Assembly (NCBI RefSeq): GCF_022012435.1
Contig: NZ_JAKLUA010000013.1
Coordinates: forward strand, 1-64,000
Reading direction: 5' to 3'
Source: Bradyrhizobium zhengyangense
Lineage (GTDB): Bacteria > Pseudomonadota > Alphaproteobacteria > Rhizobiales > Xanthobacteraceae
Length of the DNA: 64,000 nt
The position numbers were made by a program, and so were the translations under genes. Shown here piece by piece: positions 7,803 through 16,285 of this stretch. The first letter of the stretch is position 1. Each line of letters starts with the position of its first letter. A model generated the notes under the pieces. That model was not told the origin of the DNA and did not search any database. It was given only the letters and a program-made list of their open reading frames with translations.

Positions 7803-9134
7803 CTACATCTTCATCTTCGGCATCGGCGCCGCCGGTTGCCGTGGAGGCTCCGCCGCGGGCGAGGCGATCTCGTAGGCGACGGTGCCTTGCGGGAATTGAT
7901 AGGGGCCGGGATCGCGGTAATCGTCGCGCGCGAGGCCCTCGCGGATCTTCATCACCGTGAACATGCCGCCCATCTCGATCGGGCCGAACTGGCCGTTGCC
8001 GGTCATCATCGGCAACGTGTTGTCGGGCGCCGGCATCTCCATGTTGCCCATCGCCATGCCGGTCGAACCCATCGCCATGCTGTCGGGCGCGAGCTTGCCG
8101 ACGGCCTTGGCGAGATCCTTGCGCGACACGCCGATGAGGGTACGCACCTCGTGTCCCATGGCATTCATGGTGTGATGTGACTTGTGGCAGTGGAACGCCC
8201 AGTCGCCGGGATTGTCGGCGAGCACGTCGAACACCCTGACAGCGCCGACGGGAACGTCGGTCGTGGTTTCGGGAATCTGCGCGCTCTCCGGAATCCAGCC
8301 GCCGTCGGTGCAGGTCACCGCGAAGCTGTGGCCGTGCAGGTGGATCGGATGGTTGGTCATGCTGAGATTGCCGATGCGCACGCGCACCTTGTCGCCGAGC
8401 CGGACCGGCAAGGGGTCGATGCCCGGAAACACCCGCGAATTCCAGGTCCACATGTTGAAGTCGGTCATCTCGTTGACCCGCGGCAGATAGGTGCCGGGAT
8501 CGACGCGGTAGGTGCTCATCACGAAAACGAAGTCGCGGTCGACGGGCCTGAAGTTCGGATCGCGCGGATGCACGACGACCATGCCCATCATGCCCATCGC
8601 CATCTGCACCATCTCGTCGGAATGCGGGTGGTACATGAACGTCCCGCTCTTCCTCATCTCGAACTCGTAGACGAAGGTCTTGCCGGGCTGGATGTGCGGC
8701 TGGGTCAAGCCGCCGACGCCGTCCATGCCGCTCGGCACAATCATGCCGTGCCAGTGGACGGTGGTGTATTCGGGCAGTTTGTTGGTGACGAAGATGCGGA
8801 CCTTGTCGCCCTCGACCGCTTCGATGGTCGGGCCCGGCGACTGGCCGTTATAGCCCCACAAATTCACCTTCATCCCCTCTGCGAATTCGCGCACCACGGG
8901 CTCGGCGACGAGGTGGAATTCCTTCCAGTCGCCGTTCATGCGAAACGGCAGCGACCAGCCGTTCAGCGTGACCACGGGGCGATAGTCGGGGCCGTTGATC
9001 GGGTGCAGCGGCGGCTGCATCACCACTTTATCCATGGTGGGCGCTTCCGGAATCGACGCGGCCTGGACGCGGCCGCTGACGGCTGACGCACTGACGAGCG
9101 CGGCGGTGCCCAAAAATCCTCGGCGGGAAAACAT
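7803..9134 (-). CDS. Tat-exported multicopper oxidase
   Basis: A 443-residue protein with a twin-arginine signal (SRRGFLGTAALVSASAVSG). All four copper motifs are visible: HWHG, HPHS, HPIHLHGH and HCHKSHHTMNAM, the last matching HCHxxxHxxxxM with the axial Met of the type 1 site. Met-rich segments near the C-terminus (MAMGSTGMAMGNMEM, then PMPKMKM) are typical of cuprous oxidases. It probably oxidises Cu(I) in the periplasm. GGAG lies 7 nt before ATG 9134; the neighbouring ATG at 9146 is less well placed. It starts just past the end of the TolC-like gene (stop codon 9148-9150), suggesting coupled translation. It is shorter than the CopA type (about 600), so it is a compact CueO-like or laccase-like enzyme. 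Confidence 0.92.
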   Translation of the reverse strand: MFSRRGFLGTAALVSASAVSGRVQAASIPEAPTMDKVVMQPPLHPINGPDYRPVVTLNGWSLPFRMNGDWKEFHLVAEPVVREFAEGMKVNLWGYNGQSPGPTIEAVEGDKVRIFVTNKLPEYTTVHWHGMIVPSGMDGVGGLTQPHIQPGKTFVYEFEMRKSGTFMYHPHSDEMVQMAMGMMGMVVVHPRDPNFRPVDRDFVFVMSTYRVDPGTYLPRVNEMTDFNMWTWNSRVFPGIDPLPVRLGDKVRVRIGNLSMTNHPIHLHGHSFAVTCTDGGWIPESAQIPETTTDVPVGAVRVFDVLADNPGDWAFHCHKSHHTMNAMGHEVRTLIGVSRKDLAKAVGKLAPDSMAMGSTGMAMGNMEMPAPDNTLPMMTGNGQFGPIEMGGMFTVMKIREGLARDDYRDPGPYQFPQGTVAYEIASPAAEPPRQPAAPMPKMKM

Positions 9135-9147
9135 GCTGGTCTCCATG

Positions 9148-10587
9148 TCAGTGACCGCCATCGGCAGGCGCTGCCGCGGCGATATTGGTGGGACTGTCGC
9201 CGCCGGACGCAGGCGTGCCGCCGCCATTGACGACGGCCTGCAACTCGGACCGGGCGAGGAAGAAGCTTTGCTTGGCGTCGATTGCGCCGCGCAGCGACGC
9301 GAGGCGCTGCCGTGCCTCGGTCAGCAGCGCGAAGATGTCGACCTGCATGCTGGAGAAGCGCAGCTGCATCTCCTCGGTGATGATTTTTCGTAAGGGCAAA
9401 ATCTCGCGCTGGTAGTGGCTGGCGATGTCGTAAGTCGATCGGTAAGCGCGATAAGCATCGCGCGCCTCCGAGCGAACGTTCACGGCACGCTCGGTCAGGC
9501 GGTTGAAAGCGAGATTGTAGGTCTCCGCCGCCTGCCGCACGCGCACCTCGCCGCCGTCGAAGATCGGGATCTGGAACTGGACGTCGAAGCCGCGTTCGCG
9601 GAACGGGGCGCCTTCTGGATCCTGGGTCCGGCGGGAGATGCCGGCGAGATCGAGCAGCGTGACGAAGCGCGTCGCCTCGGTCAGGTTCAACGACTTCGCC
9701 AGGGCCGTCAGTTCGAGCCGCGCGATCTGCAGGTCGATGCGATGAGCGACCGCATCGGCCTCGATCGAGGGCAGGGCCTGCGGCCGGCCTGGCAACGACG
9801 GCAACGCGTTGGGTAGACGGAAGTCGAGGCCGTCGTCCCACAGTCCCATCAGGCGCGCCAGTCTTTCGCGCGCGCTCGTCGCCGCCTGGCGCGCCGTCGC
9901 GAGATCGGCGGTGGTTTCGGCGTAGAACACCTGCTCGCGGGCCTGGTCGAGCTTGTTGAGCGAGCCGGTTTCACCGAGCTTGACTGCAAGCTGCGCGGTG
10001 GATTCCGCCGTCGCCTTCGCGTCGGTGAGCAGCGCCACCATCTCGTTGCCGGCAACTGTGCGGACATAGGCGCGGCGCACGTCGGCAGCGAGCCGCAACG
10101 TCGCCAGTGCCGCACGCAACTGGGCCTGACGGAAGCGGTCGCGCGCGATGTCGGAGCGGAACGGCAGCGTCGCCAGCGCGAGGATGTCGCCGACCACCTG
10201 GCGCTCGACCTCGCTCGCCCCGTTCCCGCTGATGCGCGAGATCGAGAACACGGGGTTGGGCGGCAGGCTCTGCTCGACCAGATCGGTTTCGGCCAACGCC
10301 AGCTCATTATACGCGGCTTGCAGACCCTTGTTGTTGAGCAGCGCGATCTGCACCGCGGTCTCGATCGTCAGCGTGCGCGCCAGCAACCGGTGGACGGTTG
10401 CATCGACGGCCTCGGCACCTTCGGCCGATCGGACGAAGGCGACGTCCTTCTTGATGGTCTGGCTGGTGAGGTCCGAGACCGTTGTCATGCCGCCGTCCGG
10501 CGAGAATGCCATGCAGCCGGCAAGACCTATGGACGAAAGTCCGAACGCGGTGAGCATGAGCAGGCCCCGCGCAAGATGATGTGCCAT
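9148..10587 (-). CDS. TolC-family outer membrane factor, lipoprotein
   Basis: A 479-residue protein with a lipoprotein signal (lipobox LAGC at about residues 22-25). Two repeated alpha-helical outer membrane efflux segments follow: TIETAVQIALLNNKGLQAAYNE... about 75-260 and about 290-445. The C-terminal PAD-rich tail is low-complexity. This is the layout of OprM/CusC-like channel proteins. No RND pump or adaptor is in this operon, so here it accompanies a multicopper oxidase, cupredoxin and CusF-like protein; it may join an efflux system encoded elsewhere or support copper export more loosely. Confidence 0.9.
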   Translation of the reverse strand: MAHHLARGLLMLTAFGLSSIGLAGCMAFSPDGGMTTVSDLTSQTIKKDVAFVRSAEGAEAVDATVHRLLARTLTIETAVQIALLNNKGLQAAYNELALAETDLVEQSLPPNPVFSISRISGNGASEVERQVVGDILALATLPFRSDIARDRFRQAQLRAALATLRLAADVRRAYVRTVAGNEMVALLTDAKATAESTAQLAVKLGETGSLNKLDQAREQVFYAETTADLATARQAATSARERLARLMGLWDDGLDFRLPNALPSLPGRPQALPSIEADAVAHRIDLQIARLELTALAKSLNLTEATRFVTLLDLAGISRRTQDPEGAPFRERGFDVQFQIPIFDGGEVRVRQAAETYNLAFNRLTERAVNVRSEARDAYRAYRSTYDIASHYQREILPLRKIITEEMQLRFSSMQVDIFALLTEARQRLASLRGAIDAKQSFFLARSELQAVVNGGGTPASGGDSPTNIAAAAPADGGH

Positions 10588-10596
10588 GGCGCGCCC

Positions 10597-10902
10597 CTAC
10601 CGGTCTTGCTTCGGTTGCGGCGCGACGGCGTCGTTGCGGTCCCGCCACGGTGTCGGTGCCGCAGGCCGCAGGCTGGTGTAGGGCGCGATGGTCGAGCGAT
10701 AGCCGACGCGTGCCGCCTTTGCCGCTGGATCGGCGGGGTCGGCGCTGGTGACTTGTGTCGTTGCCGGCATGCACCCGGACAGCGCCAACGCGGCAAAGGC
10801 CGGCAGCAGCCAACTGAATCGAAAATATCGTCCATTGAATCGAAAATATCGTCCATCCACCGCAGATGCGGCGGCAGACTTCGCCCCGAAAAGCGCAAGC
10901 AT
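10597..10902 (-). CDS. Small lipoprotein of the copper operon
   Basis: Up to 101 residues. The secure part is a lipoprotein signal (SWLLPAFAALALSGC, about residues 30-44) followed by a short Pro/Asp-rich mature region ending APQPKQDR. The N-terminal extension before the signal contains a duplicated heptapeptide-like DGRYFRF/NGRYFRF, created by a perfect 21-bp tandem duplication in the DNA (10815-10856). A true start inside or after that duplication is therefore possible, but no good ATG is available there. It ends 9 nt before the TolC-like gene. Function unknown. Confidence 0.65.
   Translation of the reverse strand: MLALFGAKSAAASAVDGRYFRFNGRYFRFSWLLPAFAALALSGCMPATTQVTSADPADPAAKAARVGYRSTIAPYTSLRPAAPTPWRDRNDAVAPQPKQDR
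10815..10856. repeat. Perfect 21-bp tandem duplication
   Basis: TGAATCGAAAATATCGTCCA plus one T is present twice head-to-tail (10815-10835, 10836-10856) without a mismatch. The unit is AT-rich against a GC-rich background and is exactly two DNA helical turns. It lies at the 5' end of the lipoprotein gene of the copper operon, either coding for its odd N-terminus or acting as paired operator sites. Confidence 0.85.
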
Positions 10903-10928
10903 GATTCATCCCTGATCTGGAAACCACA

Positions 10929-10958
10929 GGTTCGCGCGCGCAGACGCGCGCTCGAACC
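10929..10958. terminator. Hairpin after the His-rich protein gene
   Basis: GGTTCGCGCGCGC (10929-10941) pairs with GCGCGCTCGAACC (10946-10958) with one mismatch and a 4-nt loop. It stands between the His-rich gene and the lipoprotein gene and lacks a T-run. It may separate or attenuate transcription into the copper operon. Confidence 0.4.
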
Positions 10959-10975
10959 GACGTCGTTGCGTCAGA

Positions 10976-11416
10976 TCAGGCGATGGGGGGACGGTAGTGC
11001 TGGGGCGGCGCAGTGCTGTGCAGGCTGGCCACGATCTCGGGCGCGCAGGTCGAGGTCGGCCGGACCGGTGTGGCAACGCTGGGCAGATCGGCTGGCAGCG
11101 CGCTGACGCACATCATCGCGCAGCAAGGACCCACGGTTCCCTTGCCGCCATGGTTATGCGGAGCGGGTGCGTCCTTTGCCGCAATTTGGTGATGCGCATG
11201 GGTTCCCGCATGTTCGTGCGAGGAATCACCATGTAGATGGCTCGCCATCTGCTGATGCACCGGCACGAGGTCGGCGACGAGCGTATCGTCGAGGCATGGC
11301 GCGGGACCGGTGCCCCAGGCGAGGCCTCCCGCCGGCGCGAGCACGCAGAACAGATAGGCAAGGGCGATGATCCGTCCCACCCTGATCCGCATTGGTCGCG
11401 TCAACCGCAACAACAT
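10976..11416 (-). CDS. His/Cys-rich secreted or membrane protein near the copper operon
   Basis: About 146 residues (a longer form from 11443 and a shorter one from 11392 are possible). A hydrophobic N-terminal signal (RVGRIIALAYLFCVLAPAGGLAWG) is followed by a His-rich middle (HLHGDSSHEHAGTHAHHQ, then HNHGG). A C-terminal CCAMMCVSALP block follows and the protein ends in YRPPIA. The metal-ligand-rich composition and its position directly upstream of the copper genes suggest copper or other metal sequestration or sensing. I do not recognise a named family with confidence, though the CC-x-x-x-C-SALP block recalls DUF2946-like proteins. Confidence 0.65.
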   Translation of the reverse strand: MLLRLTRPMRIRVGRIIALAYLFCVLAPAGGLAWGTGPAPCLDDTLVADLVPVHQQMASHLHGDSSHEHAGTHAHHQIAAKDAPAPHNHGGKGTVGPCCAMMCVSALPADLPSVATPVRPTSTCAPEIVASLHSTAPPQHYRPPIA

Positions 11417-11578
11417 TCCGCCGATATGCTCCTCGCGCGGCAAGGTTGCTCACGCTGATTGCAAACTAGTGGCAAAACGCGCGTTCGCCAAGCTCCTTCT
11501 TACCGCAGCGCACCACGCATGCCCAATATATCGCCACGTTGCTTGACCGTGTCGCGATCCACAGGCCATGGTCCGGCC

Positions 11579-12832
11579 GTGCACGCGCCAAATCATCCAG
11601 GACAAAGACCAGACTCATTCGCCCCTGACTCGCGTCAGGCCTGGGTGCGGCTTTTGCTCGCACTGGTGATCGGCTCGATCGGCAGCGTCGGCATGTGGGC
11701 TGTGGTCGTGGTGATTCCCGTGGTGCAGGCCGAATTCGCTGCCACACGAGGCGCGGTGTCGCTCGCCTTCACGCTCATGATGTTCGGCTTCGGCCTCGGC
11801 GGCGTGATTGCAGGCAAGATCACCGACCGCTTCGGCATCGTGCCGGCGATGGCGATCAGTATCGCCTTCCTTGGCATCGCTAACGTACTGGCCGGGCTGT
11901 CGACGCAGCTTTGGCAGTTCGTGGCTGCCTACTTTCTCATTGGTCTCGGTACCTCGGCGACCTTTGCCCCTTTGATGGCGGAGGCCTCGCACTGGTTCGA
12001 GCGTTATCGCGGGCTCGCAGTGACCATCGTGGCAAGCGGCAATTATGTCGCGGGCACGATATGGCCGCCAATCGTGAGCTACGGCATGAGTACGGTGGGT
12101 TGGCGCACCACTCACATCGGTATTGGCCTCGTCTGTGCGAGCCTGATGGCTGTGCTGGTGCTGGTGCTGCGCGCGCAGATGGGCGACGACAAGGTCCGCA
12201 ATCACGCCAACGCGCCGCCGCCGCGCGTCGATCTCAAGCTCTCGACCAACACGCTGACGGTGCTGCTCTCGATCGCCAGTATTTCCTGCTGCGTCGCCAT
12301 GGCGATGCCGCAGGTGCATATCGTCGCCTATTGCGGGGATCTCGGTTACGGCGTGGCGCGGGGCGCCGAGATGCTGTCGCTGATGATGGCCTGCGGCATC
12401 GTCAGCCGCATTGGCTCGGGCTATCTCGCCGACAAGATCGGGGGCATCCGTACGCTGCTGCTCGGCTCGCTGGCGCAAGGCTTTGCGCTCGTGTTCTATC
12501 TATTCTTTGACAGCCTCACCTCGCTCTATCTGATCTCCGCGATGTTCGGCCTGTTCCAGGGCGGCATCGTGCCGAGCTACGCCATCATCGTGCGGGAGGC
12601 GATGCCGGCGAGTGAAGCCGCAACCCGCGTCGGCATCGTGATCTTCGCCTCCGTGTTCGGCATGTCCTTTGGCGGCTGGGTGTCCGGCATCATCTTTGAT
12701 GCCACCGGCTCCTACGGCGCAGCGTTCGCCAACGGCGTCGCGTGGAATGCCCTCAATGTCAGCATCGTCTTGACGCTGCTGATCCGCTCGCGCATGAACA
12801 CGGCAAGAGCAGGGGCCGGCTTCGCGACTTGA
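11579..12832 (+). CDS. Major facilitator superfamily transporter
   Basis: About 417 residues from GTG 11579; in-frame ATGs at 11459 and 11519 would add a polar leader, and no start has a strong ribosome binding site. Twelve hydrophobic segments are apparent. The MFS motif between helices 2 and 3 is present as GKITDRFGI, and a second copy in the C-terminal half reads SGYLADKIGG. The sequence is closest in feel to the oxalate/formate antiporter-like MFS group that carries small carboxylates. It is not obviously linked to lspA downstream. Substrate unknown. Confidence 0.85.
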   Translation: MHAPNHPGQRPDSFAPDSRQAWVRLLLALVIGSIGSVGMWAVVVVIPVVQAEFAATRGAVSLAFTLMMFGFGLGGVIAGKITDRFGIVPAMAISIAFLGIANVLAGLSTQLWQFVAAYFLIGLGTSATFAPLMAEASHWFERYRGLAVTIVASGNYVAGTIWPPIVSYGMSTVGWRTTHIGIGLVCASLMAVLVLVLRAQMGDDKVRNHANAPPPRVDLKLSTNTLTVLLSIASISCCVAMAMPQVHIVAYCGDLGYGVARGAEMLSLMMACGIVSRIGSGYLADKIGGIRTLLLGSLAQGFALVFYLFFDSLTSLYLISAMFGLFQGGIVPSYAIIVREAMPASEAATRVGIVIFASVFGMSFGGWVSGIIFDATGSYGAAFANGVAWNALNVSIVLTLLIRSRMNTARAGAGFAT

Positions 12833-12885
12833 GCCGCGCACCGTCGGCGCGAGGTCGTATCGATGCAGACCGGAACACTTTGACC

Positions 12886-13374
12886 ATGCCGCTGGCGCCG
12901 TCACGCCGGTGGATCTGGCTGATCATTGTTGTCGTGCTGCTGGATCAGGGCACCAAACGGCTCGCCGTCGGTTTACTGGAGCCGGATCGACCGATGATCA
13001 TTCTCGCGTCCGGCGCATTGCCGTCGATCGACTTTCTGCTGTCCTACAACAAAGGCGTGTCGTTCAGTTTCCTGCGGCTCGCCGGCGATGCGCAGCGCTG
13101 GCCGCTGGTTGGCCTGTCGCTCCTCGCTTGCGGATTATTGGCCTGGTGGCTCCGCCGCGTGCCGGCGCGCCAGTCGATCTTGGCCACTGGACTGGCCCTG
13201 ATCATCGGCGGGGCGCTCGGCAATATGCTGGACCGCGCCCGGATCGGCTCGGTGGTCGACTTCGTCCATCTCTCCTACCGGGCCTGGTCGTTCGCCATCT
13301 TCAACGTCGCCGACACGGCCATCACCTTGGGTGCCATCGCGACCGTGATATCCTTGATGCTCGAGGCGGCTTAA
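12886..13374 (+). CDS. lspA: Lipoprotein signal peptidase II
   Basis: A 162-residue inner membrane aspartyl protease that removes signal peptides from lipidated prolipoproteins. Hallmarks: DQGTK in the first helix region, the NKGVSF motif, GGALGNMLDR with catalytic Asp at about residue 116, VVDFVHL, and FNVADTAI with catalytic Asp at about residue 143. There are four membrane spans. ATG 12886 gives the normal length. It differs from a housekeeping ileS-lspA arrangement in standing alone behind an MFS gene, so it may be a second lspA copy. Its stop overlaps the stop of the convergent DUF4864-like gene by 4 bp. Confidence 0.95.
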   Translation: MPLAPSRRWIWLIIVVVLLDQGTKRLAVGLLEPDRPMIILASGALPSIDFLLSYNKGVSFSFLRLAGDAQRWPLVGLSLLACGLLAWWLRRVPARQSILATGLALIIGGALGNMLDRARIGSVVDFVHLSYRAWSFAIFNVADTAITLGAIATVISLMLEAA

Positions 13375-13778
13375 ACCGCCTGTCCCGCCTTCAGCAGCGA
13401 GCAGCCAGTGATCTTGTAGCTTCCGTCCGCTTGCTGCTCCAGCGTGTAGAGCGCTTCCCAGGCTTCGCCATTGGCATCGATGATGTGGACGCGCTGGGCA
13501 ATCGAGCTGCCCTCGGTCTTGCTGTCGCCGAACTCAAAGCTCTTGTGGCGGTACACCGGCGCGTAGCCGTTCTGCACCATCGACATGAAAATATCGGGTG
13601 CGGGGAAGATCTGCTTGATCGCCGGTGCGGCATAGGAATAGGCGGCGCTCGCATCATCATGGATGAAGGCCTGCTCCTGCGCGCGGATCGCGTCTTGTGC
13701 CGCCGAGACATCGTCGGCGCGCGCGGCGAGGGGACTCAGGGCAATGGTGAGGGCGACGACCAAGGCTGCAATGCGCAT
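13371..13778 (-). CDS. Secreted DUF4864-like protein
   Basis: A 135-residue protein with signal peptide MRIAALVVALTIALSPLAARA. The mature part has the pattern AIRAQEQAFIHDDASAAYSYAAPAIKQIF and a C-terminal beta-rich half (YTLEQQADGSYKITGCSLL). This is the SnoaL/NTF2-like small fold I associate with DUF4864. The role is unknown. It converges on lspA with overlapping stop codons, which is compact but does not imply shared function. Confidence 0.75.
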   Translation of the reverse strand: MRIAALVVALTIALSPLAARADDVSAAQDAIRAQEQAFIHDDASAAYSYAAPAIKQIFPAPDIFMSMVQNGYAPVYRHKSFEFGDSKTEGSSIAQRVHIIDANGEAWEALYTLEQQADGSYKITGCSLLKAGQAV

Positions 13779-13843
13779 GACAGGCTCCGCGTTGATATCC
13801 CGGCGATACTGACGCTAACACGACCTGGGGAAATACGGACGTG

Positions 13844-14503
13844 CTACCGCTTCCGTTTCACCGCCGCCTTCGCCGGTTTGGCTGTGCGCGTGTTGGTACG
13901 TGTCTTGGCCTTTGCGACGGGCTGCACGCGCAATCCGTCTACGAATACGTCTAGCATCCGCAGCACCGAGGATTGCCAGCCGGGCTGGTCGTGCATGTAG
14001 CACATGCCGAAGAACGCGCGCAGCAAATCCTCGGGGCTGATATCGGCGCGCATTGCGCCGGCTGCGACTGCGCGATCGAGCAGCGAGCCGACCGCCTTGG
14101 TCAGGCGCTCGAAGGAAAAAGCATGCAACTCGGACCCGCTCTGCACCGCAAGTGCCAAGGCTGCGACCATGCCCTTCTTGGTGGCAACGAACTCGACACC
14201 TGACCAGAGCCAGCGCCTGAGCGCATCGACCGGGTCCTTGGCGTTCTTCAACTGCTCGGCGAACTCGCTGAGCTGCTCGACTTCGCGCCGGTACACCGCC
14301 TCGAACAGATCCTCGCGCGTCGGGAAATGCCTGTAAAGGGTGCCGATGCCGACCCCGGCGCGTTTGGCCACGGCCTCGAGGCTCGCCTCCGGGCCGCCCG
14401 CGTTGAACACGAGCTTGGCCGCTTCGAGCACGCGTTCACGATTGCGCACGGCATCGGCACGGGGTTTTCGGGTCTGGTCGGTGTGGTCGTCCATATCAGG
14501 CAA
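13844..14503 (-). CDS. TetR family transcriptional regulator
   Basis: 219 residues. An N-terminal TetR helix-turn-helix (RVLEAAKLVFNAGGPEASLEAVAKRAGVGIGTLYRHFPTREDLF, about 25-68) is followed by an alpha-helical ligand domain. A Lys/Arg/Ala-rich basic tail (AKTRTNTRTAKPAKAAVKRKR) is unusual and could add non-specific DNA contact. It is divergent from paoABC, 232 nt away, so it is a plausible regulator of that operon. Confidence 0.9.
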   Translation of the reverse strand: MPDMDDHTDQTRKPRADAVRNRERVLEAAKLVFNAGGPEASLEAVAKRAGVGIGTLYRHFPTREDLFEAVYRREVEQLSEFAEQLKNAKDPVDALRRWLWSGVEFVATKKGMVAALALAVQSGSELHAFSFERLTKAVGSLLDRAVAAGAMRADISPEDLLRAFFGMCYMHDQPGWQSSVLRMLDVFVDGLRVQPVAKAKTRTNTRTAKPAKAAVKRKR

Positions 14504-14640
14504 TGTAGATCACGAATTGGTTAGATTGAACCCCGAGCCTGCTGCATCGCGTTGTCAGCCCACGGGCTTTTGACGAATTCCAAATATTTTCGGGGGGCCC
14601 TTGTTAAGCGGAGGGTGCCTCCGTATCTTCGCGGGTGTCG

Positions 14641-14659
14641 GCCCGGAACATGTCCGGGC
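14641..14659. promoter_or_regulatory. Short inverted repeat between tetR and paoA
   Basis: GCCCGGA (14641-14647) and TCCGGGC (14653-14659) are exact complements around ACATG, 77 nt upstream of paoA. It is a candidate operator for the divergent TetR protein, but equally could be chance pairing in GC-rich DNA. Confidence 0.3.
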
Positions 14660-14735
14660 TGGCGCGATATCGACGGTGGCCACGGCGGTGGCGCGCCGAA
14701 CGATGAGCCATGTCCATATCTGATCGGAGCCCTTT

Positions 14736-15233
14736 ATGAACCACTCCATCAGCCTCACCGTGAACGGTGCGCGGCGCGACTTCGTCCTCGACGATCCGCG
14801 CGTCACGCTGCTCGATCTCCTGCGTGAGCGCCTGCATCTCACCGGAACCAAGAAAGGATGCGACCGCGGCCAGTGCGGCGCCTGTACCATTCTCGTTGAC
14901 GGCAAGCGTATCAATTCCTGCCTTGCGCTCGCCATCAGTCATGATGGCGCCGACATCCTGACCATCGAAGGCGTCGCTCGAGGCGACCAGCTTCATCCCG
15001 TGCAGGCCGCCTTCATCGCCCATGATGGATTCCAGTGCGGCTTCTGCACGCCCGGCCAGATCATGAGTGCCATCGGCATGATGCGGGAAGCCCAGGCCGG
15101 CAATGATCCCGAACGCATCCGCGAGTGCATGAGCGGCAATCTCTGCCGCTGCGGCGCCTATGCCGGTATCGTCGATGCCGTGCTCGAGGCTCAGGCCGGT
15201 GCCGACGAAACCAACCAGAGGCGCTCCGCATGA
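14736..15233 (+). CDS. paoA: Aldehyde oxidoreductase 2Fe-2S subunit (PaoA/YagT-like)
   Basis: A 165-residue small subunit of a molybdenum hydroxylase. The plant-type ferredoxin cluster CDRGQCGACTILVDGKRINSC is followed by the helical 2Fe-2S domain with CGFCTPGQ and CRCGAY. These two clusters relay electrons from the Mo site to FAD. GGAG lies about 8 nt before the ATG. It lacks the long Tat leader seen on E. coli PaoA, so the complex is probably cytoplasmic. Its stop overlaps the paoB start (ATGA). Confidence 0.93.
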   Translation: MNHSISLTVNGARRDFVLDDPRVTLLDLLRERLHLTGTKKGCDRGQCGACTILVDGKRINSCLALAISHDGADILTIEGVARGDQLHPVQAAFIAHDGFQCGFCTPGQIMSAIGMMREAQAGNDPERIRECMSGNLCRCGAYAGIVDAVLEAQAGADETNQRRSA

Positions 15234-16285
15234 AACAGTTCGCTTATGTCAGGCCCGCGACGGTCACCGAAGCCGTTGCCGCCGCCGCCCAGCCGGGCGC
15301 TGTCTATCTTGCCGCCGGCACCAATCTGCTCGATTTGATGAAAGGTAATATCAGCCGTCCGGACCGGCTGGTCGACGTCACCCATCTCGACGGGCTCGAT
15401 CGAATCGAGCGCCTCGCGGACGGGTCGTTGCGGGTCGGTGCGCTCGTGAGCAATGCCGATCTTGCGTATGATGCTGAGTTTGCGAAGGCCTACCCGGCCG
15501 TCGCGGAAGCGCTGCTCTCCGGCGCGTCTGCGCAATTGCGTAACGCTGCGACGGTGGGCGGCAATCTGTTGCAGCGGACGCGCTGTGCGTATTTCTACGA
15601 CACCGCCAGCCGCTGCAACAAGCGCGAGTCCGGCAGCGGATGCGACGCCCGAGACGGCGAGAACCGCACCCATGCCGTGCTTGGCTGGAGCGACAGGTGC
15701 ATCGCGACGCACCCCTCAGACTTCTGCGTGCCGCTGGTCGCGCTCGACGCCATCGTTGAGATCGAAGGCAAGAACGGTCGTCGCGAGATCGCGCTCGACG
15801 AACTACATCGCTTGCCCGGCAATGCGCCCGAGCGTGAATCTGCGCTCGAGCCCGGCGACCTCATCGTCGCGGTGCGCCTGCCGCCCGCGGCGCGCGGGTT
15901 TGCCGCGCATGCGCGCTATCTCAAGGTCCGCGAGCGGACGTCTTATGCGTTCGCCATTGTCTCGGCTGCGGCAGCGTTGCGGATCGAGAACGGCAAGATC
16001 GCAGATGCGCGGCTTGCTCTCGGCGGTGTTGCAGCAAAGCCGTGGCGTGCCCGGGCCGCGGAGGATGTCCTCAAAGGCGTCGCGCCCACCGCAGATGCCT
16101 TCCAGGAAGCCGCCTGGCGCGCGCTGACCGACGCAAAACCGTCCGGCGACAACGCCTACAAGATCGAGCTGGCGCGCCGCATCGTCATGCGCGCGCTGAC
16201 CCTTGCCGCTGCCGGGACGCCCGCGCGCATCCCCGCGCTGCCGGCATCTCCCTTTGCTTCGACCTCTGGAGCCATTCATGCCTGA
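15230..16285 (+). CDS. paoB: Aldehyde oxidoreductase FAD subunit (PaoB/YagS-like)
   Basis: A 351-residue FAD_binding_5 subunit. The FAD loop AAGTNLLDLMK lies near residue 28 and the conserved RNAATVGGNLLQRTRC near 107. The following Cys-rich insertion (RCAYFYDTASRCNKRESGSGC, with a further Cys about 20 residues on) matches the extra 4Fe-4S binding loop of PaoB, which distinguishes this group from ordinary xanthine dehydrogenases. It overlaps paoA by 4 bp and paoC by 8 bp, so the three subunits are translationally coupled. Confidence 0.93.
   Translation: MKQFAYVRPATVTEAVAAAAQPGAVYLAAGTNLLDLMKGNISRPDRLVDVTHLDGLDRIERLADGSLRVGALVSNADLAYDAEFAKAYPAVAEALLSGASAQLRNAATVGGNLLQRTRCAYFYDTASRCNKRESGSGCDARDGENRTHAVLGWSDRCIATHPSDFCVPLVALDAIVEIEGKNGRREIALDELHRLPGNAPERESALEPGDLIVAVRLPPAARGFAAHARYLKVRERTSYAFAIVSAAAALRIENGKIADARLALGGVAAKPWRARAAEDVLKGVAPTADAFQEAAWRALTDAKPSGDNAYKIELARRIVMRALTLAAAGTPARIPALPASPFASTSGAIHA

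Noticed and set aside
10815..10856. A CRISPR array
   Set aside because: Two adjacent units with no spacer and no cas genes; it is a plain tandem duplication.
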